DNA of 64,000 nt from CAYSLU01 sp964431965 (GTDB lineage: Bacteria; Verrucomicrobiota; Kiritimatiellia; CAIKKV01; CAYSLU01). Position numbers and translations under genes: made by a program. Numbering within the stretch: position 1 is the stretch's first letter; every line of letters starts with the position of its first letter. The stretch covers positions 3,220-67,219 of the forward strand of contig CAYSLU010000020.1 in the NCBI GenBank assembly GCA_964431965.1. Direction: 5' to 3'. The notes beneath the pieces are model-generated. The model was not told the DNA's origin and made no database searches. It saw only the letters and a list, made by a program, of their open reading frames with translations. Below are positions 7,170-17,116 of the stretch, in pieces.

Positions 7170-9704
7170 GTGCCGCCCCTTGATCCGGCGCCGATCTCTG
7201 AGGCGCGATACCGCAAGCATCCCGAGGCGTTATCCATGCGCATGGTCACCCGCTTTGAGGTCCATGAAACCACCGGCCAGGCACGGTCCTCCGACGTGCT
7301 GTCGTGGGGCGTCCCCGTGCCCAGCGGAAAGGCTCCCGCAGGGGCTTCGCTTCGGATCGCCGCCCCGGGCGGACGCCTGCTTCCCGCGCAGGTCGATGTG
7401 CAGGCCCGCTGGGATGACGGCAGCGCGAAGTGGGTGCTCGTCACCGTCTCCCGGCTCACGATCGCCGGCGGGCGGGTCCTCCGGCTGTCCCTCGTCCACG
7501 CCGCGCGGCGAGCCATCGGCGCGGCCGCGGTCGTGCGCGTGCGGCGGCGGGCCGGCGGCGTTTCCGTGGCAACCGATCGCCTGCGCTTCGATGTCCGGGA
7601 CAGCGGGCCGCTGGTGCCGTCGATCGAGGTCCGGGCGGGCCGCGTCTGGCGGCGGCTTGCCGGCGGGATGGACCTGCGCGCGGCCATCGACCACGCGGAC
7701 GGCCCGCGGGCGTACCGGGCTTCGGCATCGCCCCGCGAAGTCGCCGTTGAGGTCGCCGGCCCGCGCCGCGCAGTCATTCGGATCGCCGGCGCGCACGCCG
7801 CCCCGGACGGCCGGACGTTTGGGCCCTACGTCCTGCGGATCGAGGCGATGGCCGGGCTGGCCCAGCTCCGGCTCACGCACAGCGTCGTGTACGACGGCGA
7901 CCCGGCGAAGGACTTTGTGCGCGCTTCCGAGGTCGAGCTCGCGGCCGATGTCGGCGCGGGCCAGTCGTTCGCGTTCGGGGGCGACGACGGCGGCGAGGTG
8001 CGTGTCCCGCGCCAGAGGATCGACTGGTGCCCGGACTTCCGCCACGCCGAGCTGTTCCAGGACTCCGCCTCGCACTGGCGCGTGACGCGCTGGGTGGACC
8101 GCGCGCGGCGCGGCGTGTTCGGCGGCGAGGGGCTGCGCAGCGACGGATGGATGGAGCTGGCTGGAGCCCGCGGGCGAGTGGCGGCCGCCGTTCGCGACTT
8201 CTGGCAAAACCACCCGAAGAGCTTGTCCATCGACGGGGCGGAGGGCCTGCTCCGCATCGGCCTCTATCCGGCGCGAGCCGAGCGCCTGGACCTGCAGCGC
8301 TACAGCGATCTGGCGTACGCGAACACGTACGAAGGGCCGTGCACCTGGAAGCCGGAGACGGTCCCCTTCGACCCGAGATTCGGCGCGCACGGGATACGGA
8401 AGACGCATGATTTCGCGCTGTTCTTCGACACGCCGAATGCCTCGCGTGCGGCGCTGTTCTATGCGCGGCCGCTTACGGCCCGGCTGGCGCCGGCGGACTT
8501 TGCCCGGGCGGCGGTCACGTGGCCGGCGACGGCCCGCCGGAGTCGCGAGTGGCAGGAGCGGGCGGAGCGGTACCTCGATTTCCTGGGCGATGCCATGGTC
8601 CGCGACGGCGGCACCGGCTACGTGGACTACTTCGACCTGCCGATGGGCATGGAGCTGCCGTCCGGGCGCTGGCATCACGACTACGGCGGGCTGGGGTACA
8701 TCAACTCGGAGGCCCTGCCGGGGCTCGGGCTCTGGCAGGCCTACTTCGTGACCGGCCGCGAGGATGCGCTCCGGATGGCCCTGGCCATGGTCCGCCACAA
8801 CGCGGATCTGGACTCGTACCACGCCGGTCCGTTGGCCGGCTACGGGTCGCGGCACAACGTCAACCACTGGGGCGACATGTGCAAGGAGCCTCGGATCAGC
8901 CAGCCGGTCGACAAGCGCTTTGCGTACTACCTGGCGGGCGACCGCTCGGTTCTGGACTTGGCGTCGGTGTGCCGGCGCATGTGGGACGCGACGCTGGCGA
9001 AGCCCCGGCGGCTGCCGCTGACGGCGCACGTCCCGGCCCTTGTCTCCGGCCTGCTGTTCGCCGAGGAGAGCGGCATGTCCGCGGAGCGCCCGTGGCTCCT
9101 CGCGCTGGCCGACGCCATAGCCGCGTCGGTCAGCGAGCACGGCCAGATGCTCGCCCTGCTGGAGGTCGATGCAGCTCAGCGCACGGCGCGTCCGTGCCCG
9201 GACTCGGGGGTCCTGAGCTACATGATGTTCAGCTGCTTTGGCGGGCCGCAGACGTTCGCGGAACTGGCGGAGCGCTATGATCACCAGCCTCTTCGCGCGG
9301 CGCTGGTGCGAATGGCCCGCTACCTGATGCGGTCGCGCGTCGAGCGCGCGAGGATGGAGGGCGGGCCGGCCATCAGCGATGCGCTCGCCGCTTTTCGGGG
9401 GCTGGACCTGCTCGGGTATGCCTATGCGCGGACGGGCGACGAGGCGATCGCGCGGCACGCGCGGCGGCACCTCCGGGCGATCGCCGTGGAGGTGGGCGAA
9501 GTTCCTCAGGCGCGCTACGGCGTGCGGGGCGCGGGGCGTCGGCCGGCCCTCATCGGCGCGTCGCTCGGGGGCGTTACGGCGCGCGAGCGTGCTGCGGCGC
9601 GCCGCTACTATCCGTTCTTCCGGCGCCAGGACACATCCCAGTTCTTTCAAGTGGCGGTGTACCTGCACAAGCTTCAGGCCATCCTCGAACTGGTCGGCCG
9701 CTGA
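7170..9704 (+). CDS. Exo-rhamnogalacturonan lyase-like protein (PL26/YetA-like)
   Basis: A protein of about 844 residues resembling the PcRGLX/YetA family: an N-terminal RIFT-barrel-like region (TRFEVHETTGQ, then VLSWGVPVPSG and ARWDDGSAKWV), a middle beta region, and a helical catalytic half with conserved aromatic and His residues (GRWHHDYGG, HNVNHWGDM). The family removes sugars from pectin rhamnogalacturonan backbones. The GTG at 7170 is preferred because GAGGGA lies eight bases before it; ATG 7236 with GAGG is an alternative and would remove 22 residues. No signal peptide is visible from either start, so it may act in the cytoplasm on imported oligosaccharides. It stands 98 bases after the electron-transfer operon. 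Confidence 0.65.
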   Translation: MPPLDPAPISEARYRKHPEALSMRMVTRFEVHETTGQARSSDVLSWGVPVPSGKAPAGASLRIAAPGGRLLPAQVDVQARWDDGSAKWVLVTVSRLTIAGGRVLRLSLVHAARRAIGAAAVVRVRRRAGGVSVATDRLRFDVRDSGPLVPSIEVRAGRVWRRLAGGMDLRAAIDHADGPRAYRASASPREVAVEVAGPRRAVIRIAGAHAAPDGRTFGPYVLRIEAMAGLAQLRLTHSVVYDGDPAKDFVRASEVELAADVGAGQSFAFGGDDGGEVRVPRQRIDWCPDFRHAELFQDSASHWRVTRWVDRARRGVFGGEGLRSDGWMELAGARGRVAAAVRDFWQNHPKSLSIDGAEGLLRIGLYPARAERLDLQRYSDLAYANTYEGPCTWKPETVPFDPRFGAHGIRKTHDFALFFDTPNASRAALFYARPLTARLAPADFARAAVTWPATARRSREWQERAERYLDFLGDAMVRDGGTGYVDYFDLPMGMELPSGRWHHDYGGLGYINSEALPGLGLWQAYFVTGREDALRMALAMVRHNADLDSYHAGPLAGYGSRHNVNHWGDMCKEPRISQPVDKRFAYYLAGDRSVLDLASVCRRMWDATLAKPRRLPLTAHVPALVSGLLFAEESGMSAERPWLLALADAIAASVSEHGQMLALLEVDAAQRTARPCPDSGVLSYMMFSCFGGPQTFAELAERYDHQPLRAALVRMARYLMRSRVERARMEGGPAISDALAAFRGLDLLGYAYARTGDEAIARHARRHLRAIAVEVGEVPQARYGVRGAGRRPALIGASLGGVTARERAAARRYYPFFRRQDTSQFFQVAVYLHKLQAILELVGR

Positions 9705-9786
9705 TCGTCCGCGGCGTGGACATCCGTCCGGCGTGGGCGTATGGTGGCTGAGCCGTTGGAGCGGCTGCGATGGGGAGGGTGCGCAC

Positions 9787-10284
9787 ATGCCTGAACTGAA
9801 TGACCTCTGGCCCAAGCTGGCCCCTGTGCTGGTGCCCCTCGTGTTCGTCATTGCGTGGTGCGCCGTGGCCAAGGTCATGGCCGCCTCAAGCGGCTGGGAA
9901 CGGCTGGCGACGCGCTTCGAGCTGAGCAGCGAGTTCACCGGCAAGCGATACCGCTTCCAGTCGGGTGTCCTAACCGGGTTGCGGTTCAATAATGCGCTCG
10001 AGATCGGGGTCAGCCCGCGCGGCCTGTACCTTTCCCAGTTCATCCTGTTCCGGATCTTTCACAAGCCGCTGCTCATTCCCTGGTCGGAGATTCGCGCGAC
10101 CGCTGTGCCGCGGCTTTGGATGCCCGGGTACCGGATGACCTTCCGCTCTCTGCCCGGGGTGTGGCTCGACGTGTCGGCCACGGTGTTCGGGCATCTGGCG
10201 GCGTATGTGAAGGTGGACGCGGCGCCTGCGAGCCCGGCGGACCGGGCCGGGGGCGGCGCGGATGAGGAGGCGAAGGGTTCATGA
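9787..10284 (+). CDS. Small membrane-anchored protein of unknown function
   Basis: A 165-residue protein with one clear hydrophobic helix near the N-terminus (APVLVPLVFVIAWCAVAKVM, about residues 12-31), followed by a soluble domain with beta-strand-like alternation and aromatic residues (RYRFQSGVL, LLIPWSEIRA, YRMTFRSLPG). The ATG follows GGGAGGG by seven bases. The PWSEIRA segment recalls PH-like or DUF3592-like membrane-adjacent domains, but I cannot place it in a family. Its stop overlaps the start of the aldo/keto reductase (ATGA), which argues for translational coupling and a real gene. Confidence 0.6.
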   Translation: MPELNDLWPKLAPVLVPLVFVIAWCAVAKVMAASSGWERLATRFELSSEFTGKRYRFQSGVLTGLRFNNALEIGVSPRGLYLSQFILFRIFHKPLLIPWSEIRATAVPRLWMPGYRMTFRSLPGVWLDVSATVFGHLAAYVKVDAAPASPADRAGGGADEEAKGS

Positions 10285-11273
10285 GCTACACTCCGGCGGG
10301 GAATCGGTACGAGGGCATGCGGTACAACCGGTGCGGGCGAAGCGGGCTGATGCTGCCCGCCGTGTCGCTCGGCCTGTGGCACAACTTCGGCGGCGTGGAC
10401 AGCGTCGAGGAGAGCCGCGCCATGATCCGGCGGGCGTTCGACCTGGGCATCACGCACTTCGATCTGGCCAACAACTACGGCCCGCCGCCCGGCTCGGCCG
10501 AGGAGGCATTCGGGAAGATCCTGCGGCAGGACCTGTCATCGCACCGCGACGAGATGGTCGTCTCCACGAAGGCCGGCTGGCGCATGTGGCCGGGTCCCTA
10601 TGGCGACCTCGGATCGCGGAAGTACCTGATCGCCAGCCTCGACCAGAGCCTGAGGCGGATGGGCGTCGAGTACGTGGACATCTACTACAGCCACCGTCCC
10701 GATCCGGACACGCCGGTCGAGGAGACGGTGGGCGCCCTCGATGCCGTCGTGCGGCAGGGCAAGGCGCTCTACGCCGGCATCTCGTCATACACGCCCGAGC
10801 AGACGCGCGCGGCGGCGCGGGCGCTGCGTCAGCTCGGAACGCCGTGCCTGATCCACCAGCCGTCCTACAACATGTTCAACCGATGGGTCGAGCAGGGGCT
10901 CCTGGACGTCCTGAAGGAGGAGGGGATGGGGTGCATCGCGTTTTCCCCGCTTGCGCAGGGGTTGCTCACGGACCGCTACCTGCGGGGCGTACCCGAGGGA
11001 TCGCGCGCCTCCAAGCCGCACGGCTTCCTCAAGCGCGAGCACGTCGTCGAAGACAAGCTCGCCAAGGCCCGGCGCCTGGCCGACCTCGCGCGCGGCCGCG
11101 GGCAGACGCTGGCGCAGATGGCCATCGCGTGGGTCCTGCGGCATCCGGGCATGACCTCCGCGCTCGTGGGCGCCAGCCGCGTGAGCCAGGTCGAGGACAA
11201 CGTGGGCGCCCTGAAGAACCTCGCGTTCTCAGAGGTGGAGCAGCAGGCGATCGAGCAGGCGCTCAACGGCTGA
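10281..11273 (+). CDS. Aldo/keto reductase, YghZ (L-glyceraldehyde 3-phosphate reductase)-like
   Basis: A 330-residue NADPH-dependent aldo/keto reductase. The catalytic tetrad is visible: Asp61 and Tyr66 (DLANNYGP), Lys97 (STKAG) and His138 (YYSHRPDP). The N-terminal YEGMRYNRCGRSGLMLPAVS and the loop GPPPGSAEE are typical of the YghZ/AKR14 branch, which reduces L-glyceraldehyde 3-phosphate and related aldehydes. The C-terminal MTSALVGASR is the NADP-binding signature region. It overlaps the preceding gene by four bases and is followed after 22 bases by a sulfatase, suggesting a small sugar-processing operon. The true substrate is unknown. Confidence 0.88.
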   Translation: MSYTPAGNRYEGMRYNRCGRSGLMLPAVSLGLWHNFGGVDSVEESRAMIRRAFDLGITHFDLANNYGPPPGSAEEAFGKILRQDLSSHRDEMVVSTKAGWRMWPGPYGDLGSRKYLIASLDQSLRRMGVEYVDIYYSHRPDPDTPVEETVGALDAVVRQGKALYAGISSYTPEQTRAAARALRQLGTPCLIHQPSYNMFNRWVEQGLLDVLKEEGMGCIAFSPLAQGLLTDRYLRGVPEGSRASKPHGFLKREHVVEDKLAKARRLADLARGRGQTLAQMAIAWVLRHPGMTSALVGASRVSQVEDNVGALKNLAFSEVEQQAIEQALNG

Positions 11274-11295
11274 TCGACCGCCGTGTGGAGGCCGT

Positions 11296-12636
11296 ATGCC
11301 GAAGGTCCCGTCCCGGCCGAACGTGCTGCTGATCCTGACTGACCAGCAGTCCCTGCGCGCCATGGGCGCGTACGGAAACCGGCACGTCCGGACCCCGAAC
11401 ATGGACGCGCTGGCCGCCTGCGGCGTCCGGTTCGCGCGATCCTACTGCGCCGCCCCGGTGTGCAGCGCATCGCGTGCCGCCCTGGTGACGGGGCGCATGC
11501 CGCACGAGATCGGCGTCGAGGTCAACGACCGGCCGATCCGGGCCGGCGTGCCGACGCTGGGCTCGGTGTTCCGGGCGGCGGGCTACGACACGGCCTGGGC
11601 CGGCAAGTGGCACGTGCCCGAGTCCTACCCCGCCGCGGCTGATGCCATCCCGGGGTTCCGGAACCTCCCCGTGCCGCGGGATCCCCTGGCGCATCTTGGA
11701 AGCCGGATGGACGGGCCGACGGTGGACGCCGCCGTGGCGTTTCTCCGCGAGCGCCGCGACCGGCCATTTCTGTTGACCGTGTCCCTCCACAACCCGCACG
11801 ACATCTGCGCCTGGATCGTGGGCCGGCACCGCGACGCAATCTCGATCCCGCCCCCGGATCTCCCGCTGCCCCCGCTGCCCGGCAACTTCGAGGTTGCGCT
11901 CCGCGAGCCCGAGTTTGTCTCGGCCTGCCGCCGGCGCGATCACTATGGCCCCGAGAACCTCTGGGCGGCCAAGTGGACGCCCGACGCGTGGCGACTTTAC
12001 CTGCACGCCTACTACCGGCTCGTCGAGCGCGTCGATGCGCAGGTCGGTCGGCTGATCGATGCGCTTGGGGCTTGCGGCCGGAGGGACGACACGCTGATCG
12101 TGTTCACGAGCGATCACGGGGAGGGGCTGGCGGCGCACCGGCTCGTCGCCAAGCTGCTGTTCTACGAGGAGATGGTCTCGGTTCCGCTGGTCGTGGCCTG
12201 GCGCGGTTGGACCCCGGAGGGGGTGCAGGACGGCGAGCACCTCGTGTCCGGCCTCGATATCATGCCGACGCTGTGCGACTACGCCGGCGTGGCGGCGCCG
12301 GAGTTCGTGCGCGGCGCGAGCCTCCGGCCGGCGATCGAGCGCCCGGGCGAGCCGGGCCGGGAGTTTGTGGCGGCCGAGCTTCAGCCGGATCCCGCGCAGC
12401 CCGGCTTCAAGGGCCGCATGGTGCGGAGCCGGCGCTTCAAGTATGCCGTCTACTCGGAAGGTGCGCGGCCGGAGATGCTGTTCGACCTTGATGCCGATCC
12501 GCTTGAGACGCGGGACTTGGCGCCCGACCCCGATCAGCACCGGGTGATGGCGGCGCACCGCGCGATGCTGCGCTCGTGGATGGATCGGACCGGCGACGAC
12601 TTCGTATGGCCGGCGCCGCTCCGCGCCCGATCCTGA
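11296..12636 (+). CDS. Sulfatase (type I, formylglycine-dependent)
   Basis: A 446-residue sulfatase of the alkaline-phosphatase fold. LLILTDQQ (Asp16) is the first metal-binding strand. The active-site motif is CSASR at residues 56-60, where Cys56 would be converted to formylglycine; it is followed by ALVTGR. FTSDHGE supplies the second metal site. Such enzymes remove sulfate from glycosaminoglycans or algal polysaccharides. No signal peptide is seen, so either it is cytoplasmic or export uses another route. GGAGG lies five bases before the ATG. It follows the aldo/keto reductase in the same direction. No formylglycine-generating enzyme gene is in this window. Confidence 0.9.
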   Translation: MPKVPSRPNVLLILTDQQSLRAMGAYGNRHVRTPNMDALAACGVRFARSYCAAPVCSASRAALVTGRMPHEIGVEVNDRPIRAGVPTLGSVFRAAGYDTAWAGKWHVPESYPAAADAIPGFRNLPVPRDPLAHLGSRMDGPTVDAAVAFLRERRDRPFLLTVSLHNPHDICAWIVGRHRDAISIPPPDLPLPPLPGNFEVALREPEFVSACRRRDHYGPENLWAAKWTPDAWRLYLHAYYRLVERVDAQVGRLIDALGACGRRDDTLIVFTSDHGEGLAAHRLVAKLLFYEEMVSVPLVVAWRGWTPEGVQDGEHLVSGLDIMPTLCDYAGVAAPEFVRGASLRPAIERPGEPGREFVAAELQPDPAQPGFKGRMVRSRRFKYAVYSEGARPEMLFDLDADPLETRDLAPDPDQHRVMAAHRAMLRSWMDRTGDDFVWPAPLRARS

Positions 12637-12721
12637 CGGCCGGCGACCACCGCCCCGGGGCTCCTCCGAGCGCCTTCGGCCTTGCCCGGGTTGGGCGGGG
12701 GGGAGTATCATCACGGGCGCA

Positions 12722-14119
<1,398 letters not shown>

Positions 14120-14138
14120 CGCGCGGCCCGGCCTCGAA

Positions 14139-15257
14139 TCAGCGCCGAGCAAGCGCCCCGGCCACCCGTACGCCTTCCTCGATGAAGATCAGCAGGTTTT
14201 CGATCCAGCGCGGCTCGGGGAATGGCCATTCCATGTAGCCGGAGCTCGGGCACAGGATGAACCGCCGGCCCGCGCCCGCCTCGAGGGCGCAGCGGACCAG
14301 AGCCCGGATGCGGTCCCCGGACGCGCTCATGAGGTCGTGCGTCTCAAGGTTGCCTTCGAGCCCCATGCGGTCGCCCACGGCCGCGAACGCCTCGGGCAAG
14401 CTCATGTCGCCCATGGGCGGCGGCTCGATCGGGTTCAGCACGTCGACGCCCATGTCCGCGAAGCGCCGGATGACCGGCGTCATGCGGCCGTGGCAGTGAA
14501 CCCACACGCGGCCGCCGCGCTCGCGGATTCGGGACACGAGGGGCTGGTCCACCCGATACACCCACTCCTCGAAGTCCGCGAGCGACATCAGCGGAGGCGT
14601 GCACAGCTCTGGGCCGACCCACCCGAACACCGGGCCGAGGCCGGCGTTCAGCGCCAGTTCGGCGTGCGCCCGGAGCCGGCCCGCGAACACGGCGATGGCC
14701 TCCGACAGCTGATCCCGGCACTCGATGCTCCAGAACGCGAAGTTCTCCGACCCGATCAGCCGCTGCAGCCCATACATGGCGTGGTCGAGCCCGAAGTAGA
14801 CGATGCCGCGATCGGCGACGGTCCGCTCCATCTCCCGGAAGGACGCCGCGCTGAATGGGAGGGGCCGGTACGGGATGGATAGGAGCCGCCGGATGTCGGA
14901 GGGCTCCTTCAGGAGATGCTCCTTCTCGTACCCGGGCTTCCCGAGCGTGCTGCGCGTGTAGACGCTGCTGAGCTCGCCCTCCGGTGTCCGGACCCGGGTC
15001 ACGACGTCCACCCATTCGGGCGACGGGGTGGGGCGCTCCTCGGTCGACACGAGCCGGTCGGCGTCGGAGCCGCAGAACAGGTGGAAGGATGACCCGGCTC
15101 CGACCATCAGATCGGTCAGCGTGAGGGCGCGGTCGTACACCGGCTGGTACGCCGGGTGGAGCATGGTCTGTCCCGGCGTGAGCCCCCAGAGCTTGACGGC
15201 GGGCCGGTCGGGCAGGCGTCCCTCAAAGATGGCCATCAGTCGTTCGCGTCCGGTCAT
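14139..15257 (-). CDS. URO-D-like protein, second paralogue
   Basis: A 372-residue URO-D superfamily protein. The start is placed at the second ATG (15257) because GGAGG lies nine bases before it but directly abuts the ATG at 15266. It begins MTGRERLMAIFEGRLPDRPAVK, a typical N-terminus of these proteins, and carries VWVHCHGRM near residue 270 (the His-Cys-His zone used for zinc in methyltransferase relatives), DVLNPIEPPP and a late FILCPSSGY. It is distant from the paralogue at 348. The aldo/keto reductase upstream on the same strand ends 41 bases before this start, suggesting a two-gene unit. Function is not known. Confidence 0.82.
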   Translation of the reverse strand: MTGRERLMAIFEGRLPDRPAVKLWGLTPGQTMLHPAYQPVYDRALTLTDLMVGAGSSFHLFCGSDADRLVSTEERPTPSPEWVDVVTRVRTPEGELSSVYTRSTLGKPGYEKEHLLKEPSDIRRLLSIPYRPLPFSAASFREMERTVADRGIVYFGLDHAMYGLQRLIGSENFAFWSIECRDQLSEAIAVFAGRLRAHAELALNAGLGPVFGWVGPELCTPPLMSLADFEEWVYRVDQPLVSRIRERGGRVWVHCHGRMTPVIRRFADMGVDVLNPIEPPPMGDMSLPEAFAAVGDRMGLEGNLETHDLMSASGDRIRALVRCALEAGAGRRFILCPSSGYMEWPFPEPRWIENLLIFIEEGVRVAGALARR

Positions 15258-15297
15258 GGTCGGCATCCTCCGGCGGTGGTGCGGTGTGGCGCGGTCA

Positions 15298-16212
15298 TCA
15301 GGGCTCCAGTGCGGTGGCCTGCGTGAGGCCGGACAGGTCGATCTGCAGAGACTCGGCGGCGAGCGCCTGGTCCACGTGGGCGGGCGTGCGGGCGCCCACG
15401 AGCACGGCGGTCGGGCCGGGCTGCCGGAGCACCCAGGCGAGCGCCAGGGTCGCCATCGGCACGCCGGCGGCCAGCGCCGCGGACTCCACGCGTTCCAGGA
15501 CGCGAAAGCCGCGATCGGAGAAATAGATCGGCTGGTGTCCGGGGATGATGTCGAAGCGCGTTCCGGCCGGCACGGGTCCGCCGCGGCGGTACTTGCCGGT
15601 CAGGAATCCGGCTCCGGCCGGCGAGTACGTCAGGACGCCCACGCGGCGGTCCGCGCAGAGCGGGAGCAGCTCCCGCTCGATGCCGCGGTGCACGAGGTTG
15701 TAGATGGGCTGGATCGAGGCCATGGGGGGAACGCGCAGAATCTCCTGCCGCCACAGCGCGCGGGCCAGCTGCCAGGCGGCGAAGTTGCTGCAGCCCACGT
15801 GCCGGGCCTTGCCCTCGCGGACCAGTGTTTCGAGCGCGCCGAGCACCCCGTCGAGATCGGCGTCTGCATCCCATGCGTGCAGTTGGTAGAGGTCGATGCG
15901 GTCCGTGCGGAGGCGCCTCAGGCTGTCCTCCGCGCAGGATCGGATGCGGGTGGGCGAGAGCGGCTTGGTGACCTTGGTCGCGAGCACGATCCGATCGCGG
16001 ACGCCGCGCCGGGCGGCCCACTCTCCGAGCACCTCCTCCGAGCGGCCCGCCGCATAGGCTTCCGCCGTGTCGAATAGCGTGATCCCGGCCTCCAGCGCGC
16101 GGTCGAGCACGGTGAACGACGTATCGCGATCGATCTCCCGGCCGAAGGTTACGCAGCCCAGCCCGATGCGGCTGACGGACAGGTCGGTTGCTCCCAGCGT
16201 GCGGTAGTCCAT
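15298..16212 (-). CDS. Aldo/keto reductase
   Basis: A 304-residue aldo/keto reductase unlike the one at 10281. Its tetrad is Asp48 and Tyr53 (LFDTAEAYAAG), Lys80 (LATKVTKP) and His112 (YQLHAWD). The C-terminal TAVLVGARTPAHVDQ is the cofactor-binding loop. It begins MDYRTLGATDLSVSRIGLG, the usual start for the branch that includes general stress protein 69 and sugar reductases. It is divergent from the M55 peptidase gene (85 bases apart) and probably in one unit with the URO-D-like gene downstream. The substrate is unknown. Confidence 0.87.
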   Translation of the reverse strand: MDYRTLGATDLSVSRIGLGCVTFGREIDRDTSFTVLDRALEAGITLFDTAEAYAAGRSEEVLGEWAARRGVRDRIVLATKVTKPLSPTRIRSCAEDSLRRLRTDRIDLYQLHAWDADADLDGVLGALETLVREGKARHVGCSNFAAWQLARALWRQEILRVPPMASIQPIYNLVHRGIERELLPLCADRRVGVLTYSPAGAGFLTGKYRRGGPVPAGTRFDIIPGHQPIYFSDRGFRVLERVESAALAAGVPMATLALAWVLRQPGPTAVLVGARTPAHVDQALAAESLQIDLSGLTQATALEP

Positions 16213-16296
16213 GGATCGTCGTACGGGTTAAGAGTTGATGGTTGATGATGCGCATGGAATGCTACCCCCCGATCGACTACCGAGGGAAGAAAGAAC
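16213..16296. promoter_or_regulatory. Divergent intergenic region with a short TTGATG-type repeat
   Basis: This short gap separates the divergent aldo/keto reductase and M55 genes and must hold both start signals, though no convincing -35/-10 pair can be assigned. Within it, 16228-16245 carries AGTTGATGGTTGATGATG, which on the minus strand reads as CATCAAC units and resembles the NNCAAC tract at 29282-29312. GAAAGAAC just before ATG 16297 is part of a purine-rich ribosome site. Confidence 0.35.
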
Positions 16297-17103
16297 ATGA
16301 AGCTGATGATCATGACGGACATGGAAGGCGTGGCCGGGGTGCTGAACCACGACGACTGGGTTCTGCCGGCCGGCCGGTTCTATGGCAAAGGGATGCGCCT
16401 GCTGACCGAGGAGGTTAACGCCGCGGTCCAGGGGTTCTGCGACGAGGGGGCGACGGAGATTGTCGTCGTGGACGGCCACGGAGCCGGCGGCATCGATCCC
16501 GAGCTGCTGGACGAGCGCGCGAAGCTGACGCGCGGCGCGCCGACCCCGCCCTGGCCGTGGGGGCTCGACAGCACGTTCGCGGGGCTGGCCTTCGTGGGGC
16601 AGCACGCCAAGGCGGGGACGCCGCACTCGCACATCACGCACACGCAGTGGTTCAACTACATCGACCTGGCCATCAACGGCATATCGATCGGCGAGTACGG
16701 GCAGCTGGCGCTGTGCGCCAGGGAGCTCGGGGTGCCGACCATCCTTGCGTGCGGCGAGATCGCGCTCGCGCGGGAGGCGGAGGTCCTGACGCCCGGAGTC
16801 GTGTCCGTCGGTGTCAAGCAGGGCTTGCTGCCGGACGGCTTGGACCACCTGGATACGGATGCCTACCGGCGCGCCAAGCTCAGCGCCACCCACATCGCGC
16901 CGCTCCGCGTCCGGTCCATGATCCGCGACGCCGCGCGGCGGGCGGTTCGCCGGCTTCGCGACGATCCGCGCGCCTTCCGCTACCCGGAGCTCCAGGCGCC
17001 CTACGTGCGGGTGGCGCGCTTCCGGGCGAACGGCGACCAGGCGCCGCACGAGGCGCGGGTGGAGCACCCGTCCAGCGTGATCGCGCTGATGAACCTGGGC
17101 TGA
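16297..17103 (+). CDS. D-aminopeptidase, peptidase family M55 (DppA-like)
   Basis: A 268-residue M55 metallopeptidase. The N-terminal MKLMIMTDMEGVAGV carries the zinc ligands Asp8 and Glu10; further ligands are expected in VVVDGHGAGG and FVGQHAKAG, and HITHTQWF follows. The Bacillus DppA relative forms a decamer and releases N-terminal D-residues from peptides. A purine-rich AAGAAAGAAC precedes the ATG. The MFS transporter gene begins 13 bases downstream, so the two may couple uptake and hydrolysis of D-amino-acid peptides, for example from peptidoglycan. That coupling is inference. Confidence 0.88.
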   Translation: MKLMIMTDMEGVAGVLNHDDWVLPAGRFYGKGMRLLTEEVNAAVQGFCDEGATEIVVVDGHGAGGIDPELLDERAKLTRGAPTPPWPWGLDSTFAGLAFVGQHAKAGTPHSHITHTQWFNYIDLAINGISIGEYGQLALCARELGVPTILACGEIALAREAEVLTPGVVSVGVKQGLLPDGLDHLDTDAYRRAKLSATHIAPLRVRSMIRDAARRAVRRLRDDPRAFRYPELQAPYVRVARFRANGDQAPHEARVEHPSSVIALMNLG

Positions 17104-17116
17104 GCGGCTCTTTGCC

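Noticed and set aside
7230..10043. Very long open frame on the minus strand (937 codons)
   Set aside because: It lies antisense to the PL26-like gene, is rich in Arg, Pro, Ala and His, and has no domain. Such frames are expected in GC-rich DNA opposite real genes; the same applies to those at 84-1562, 3472-5061 and 21686-24433.
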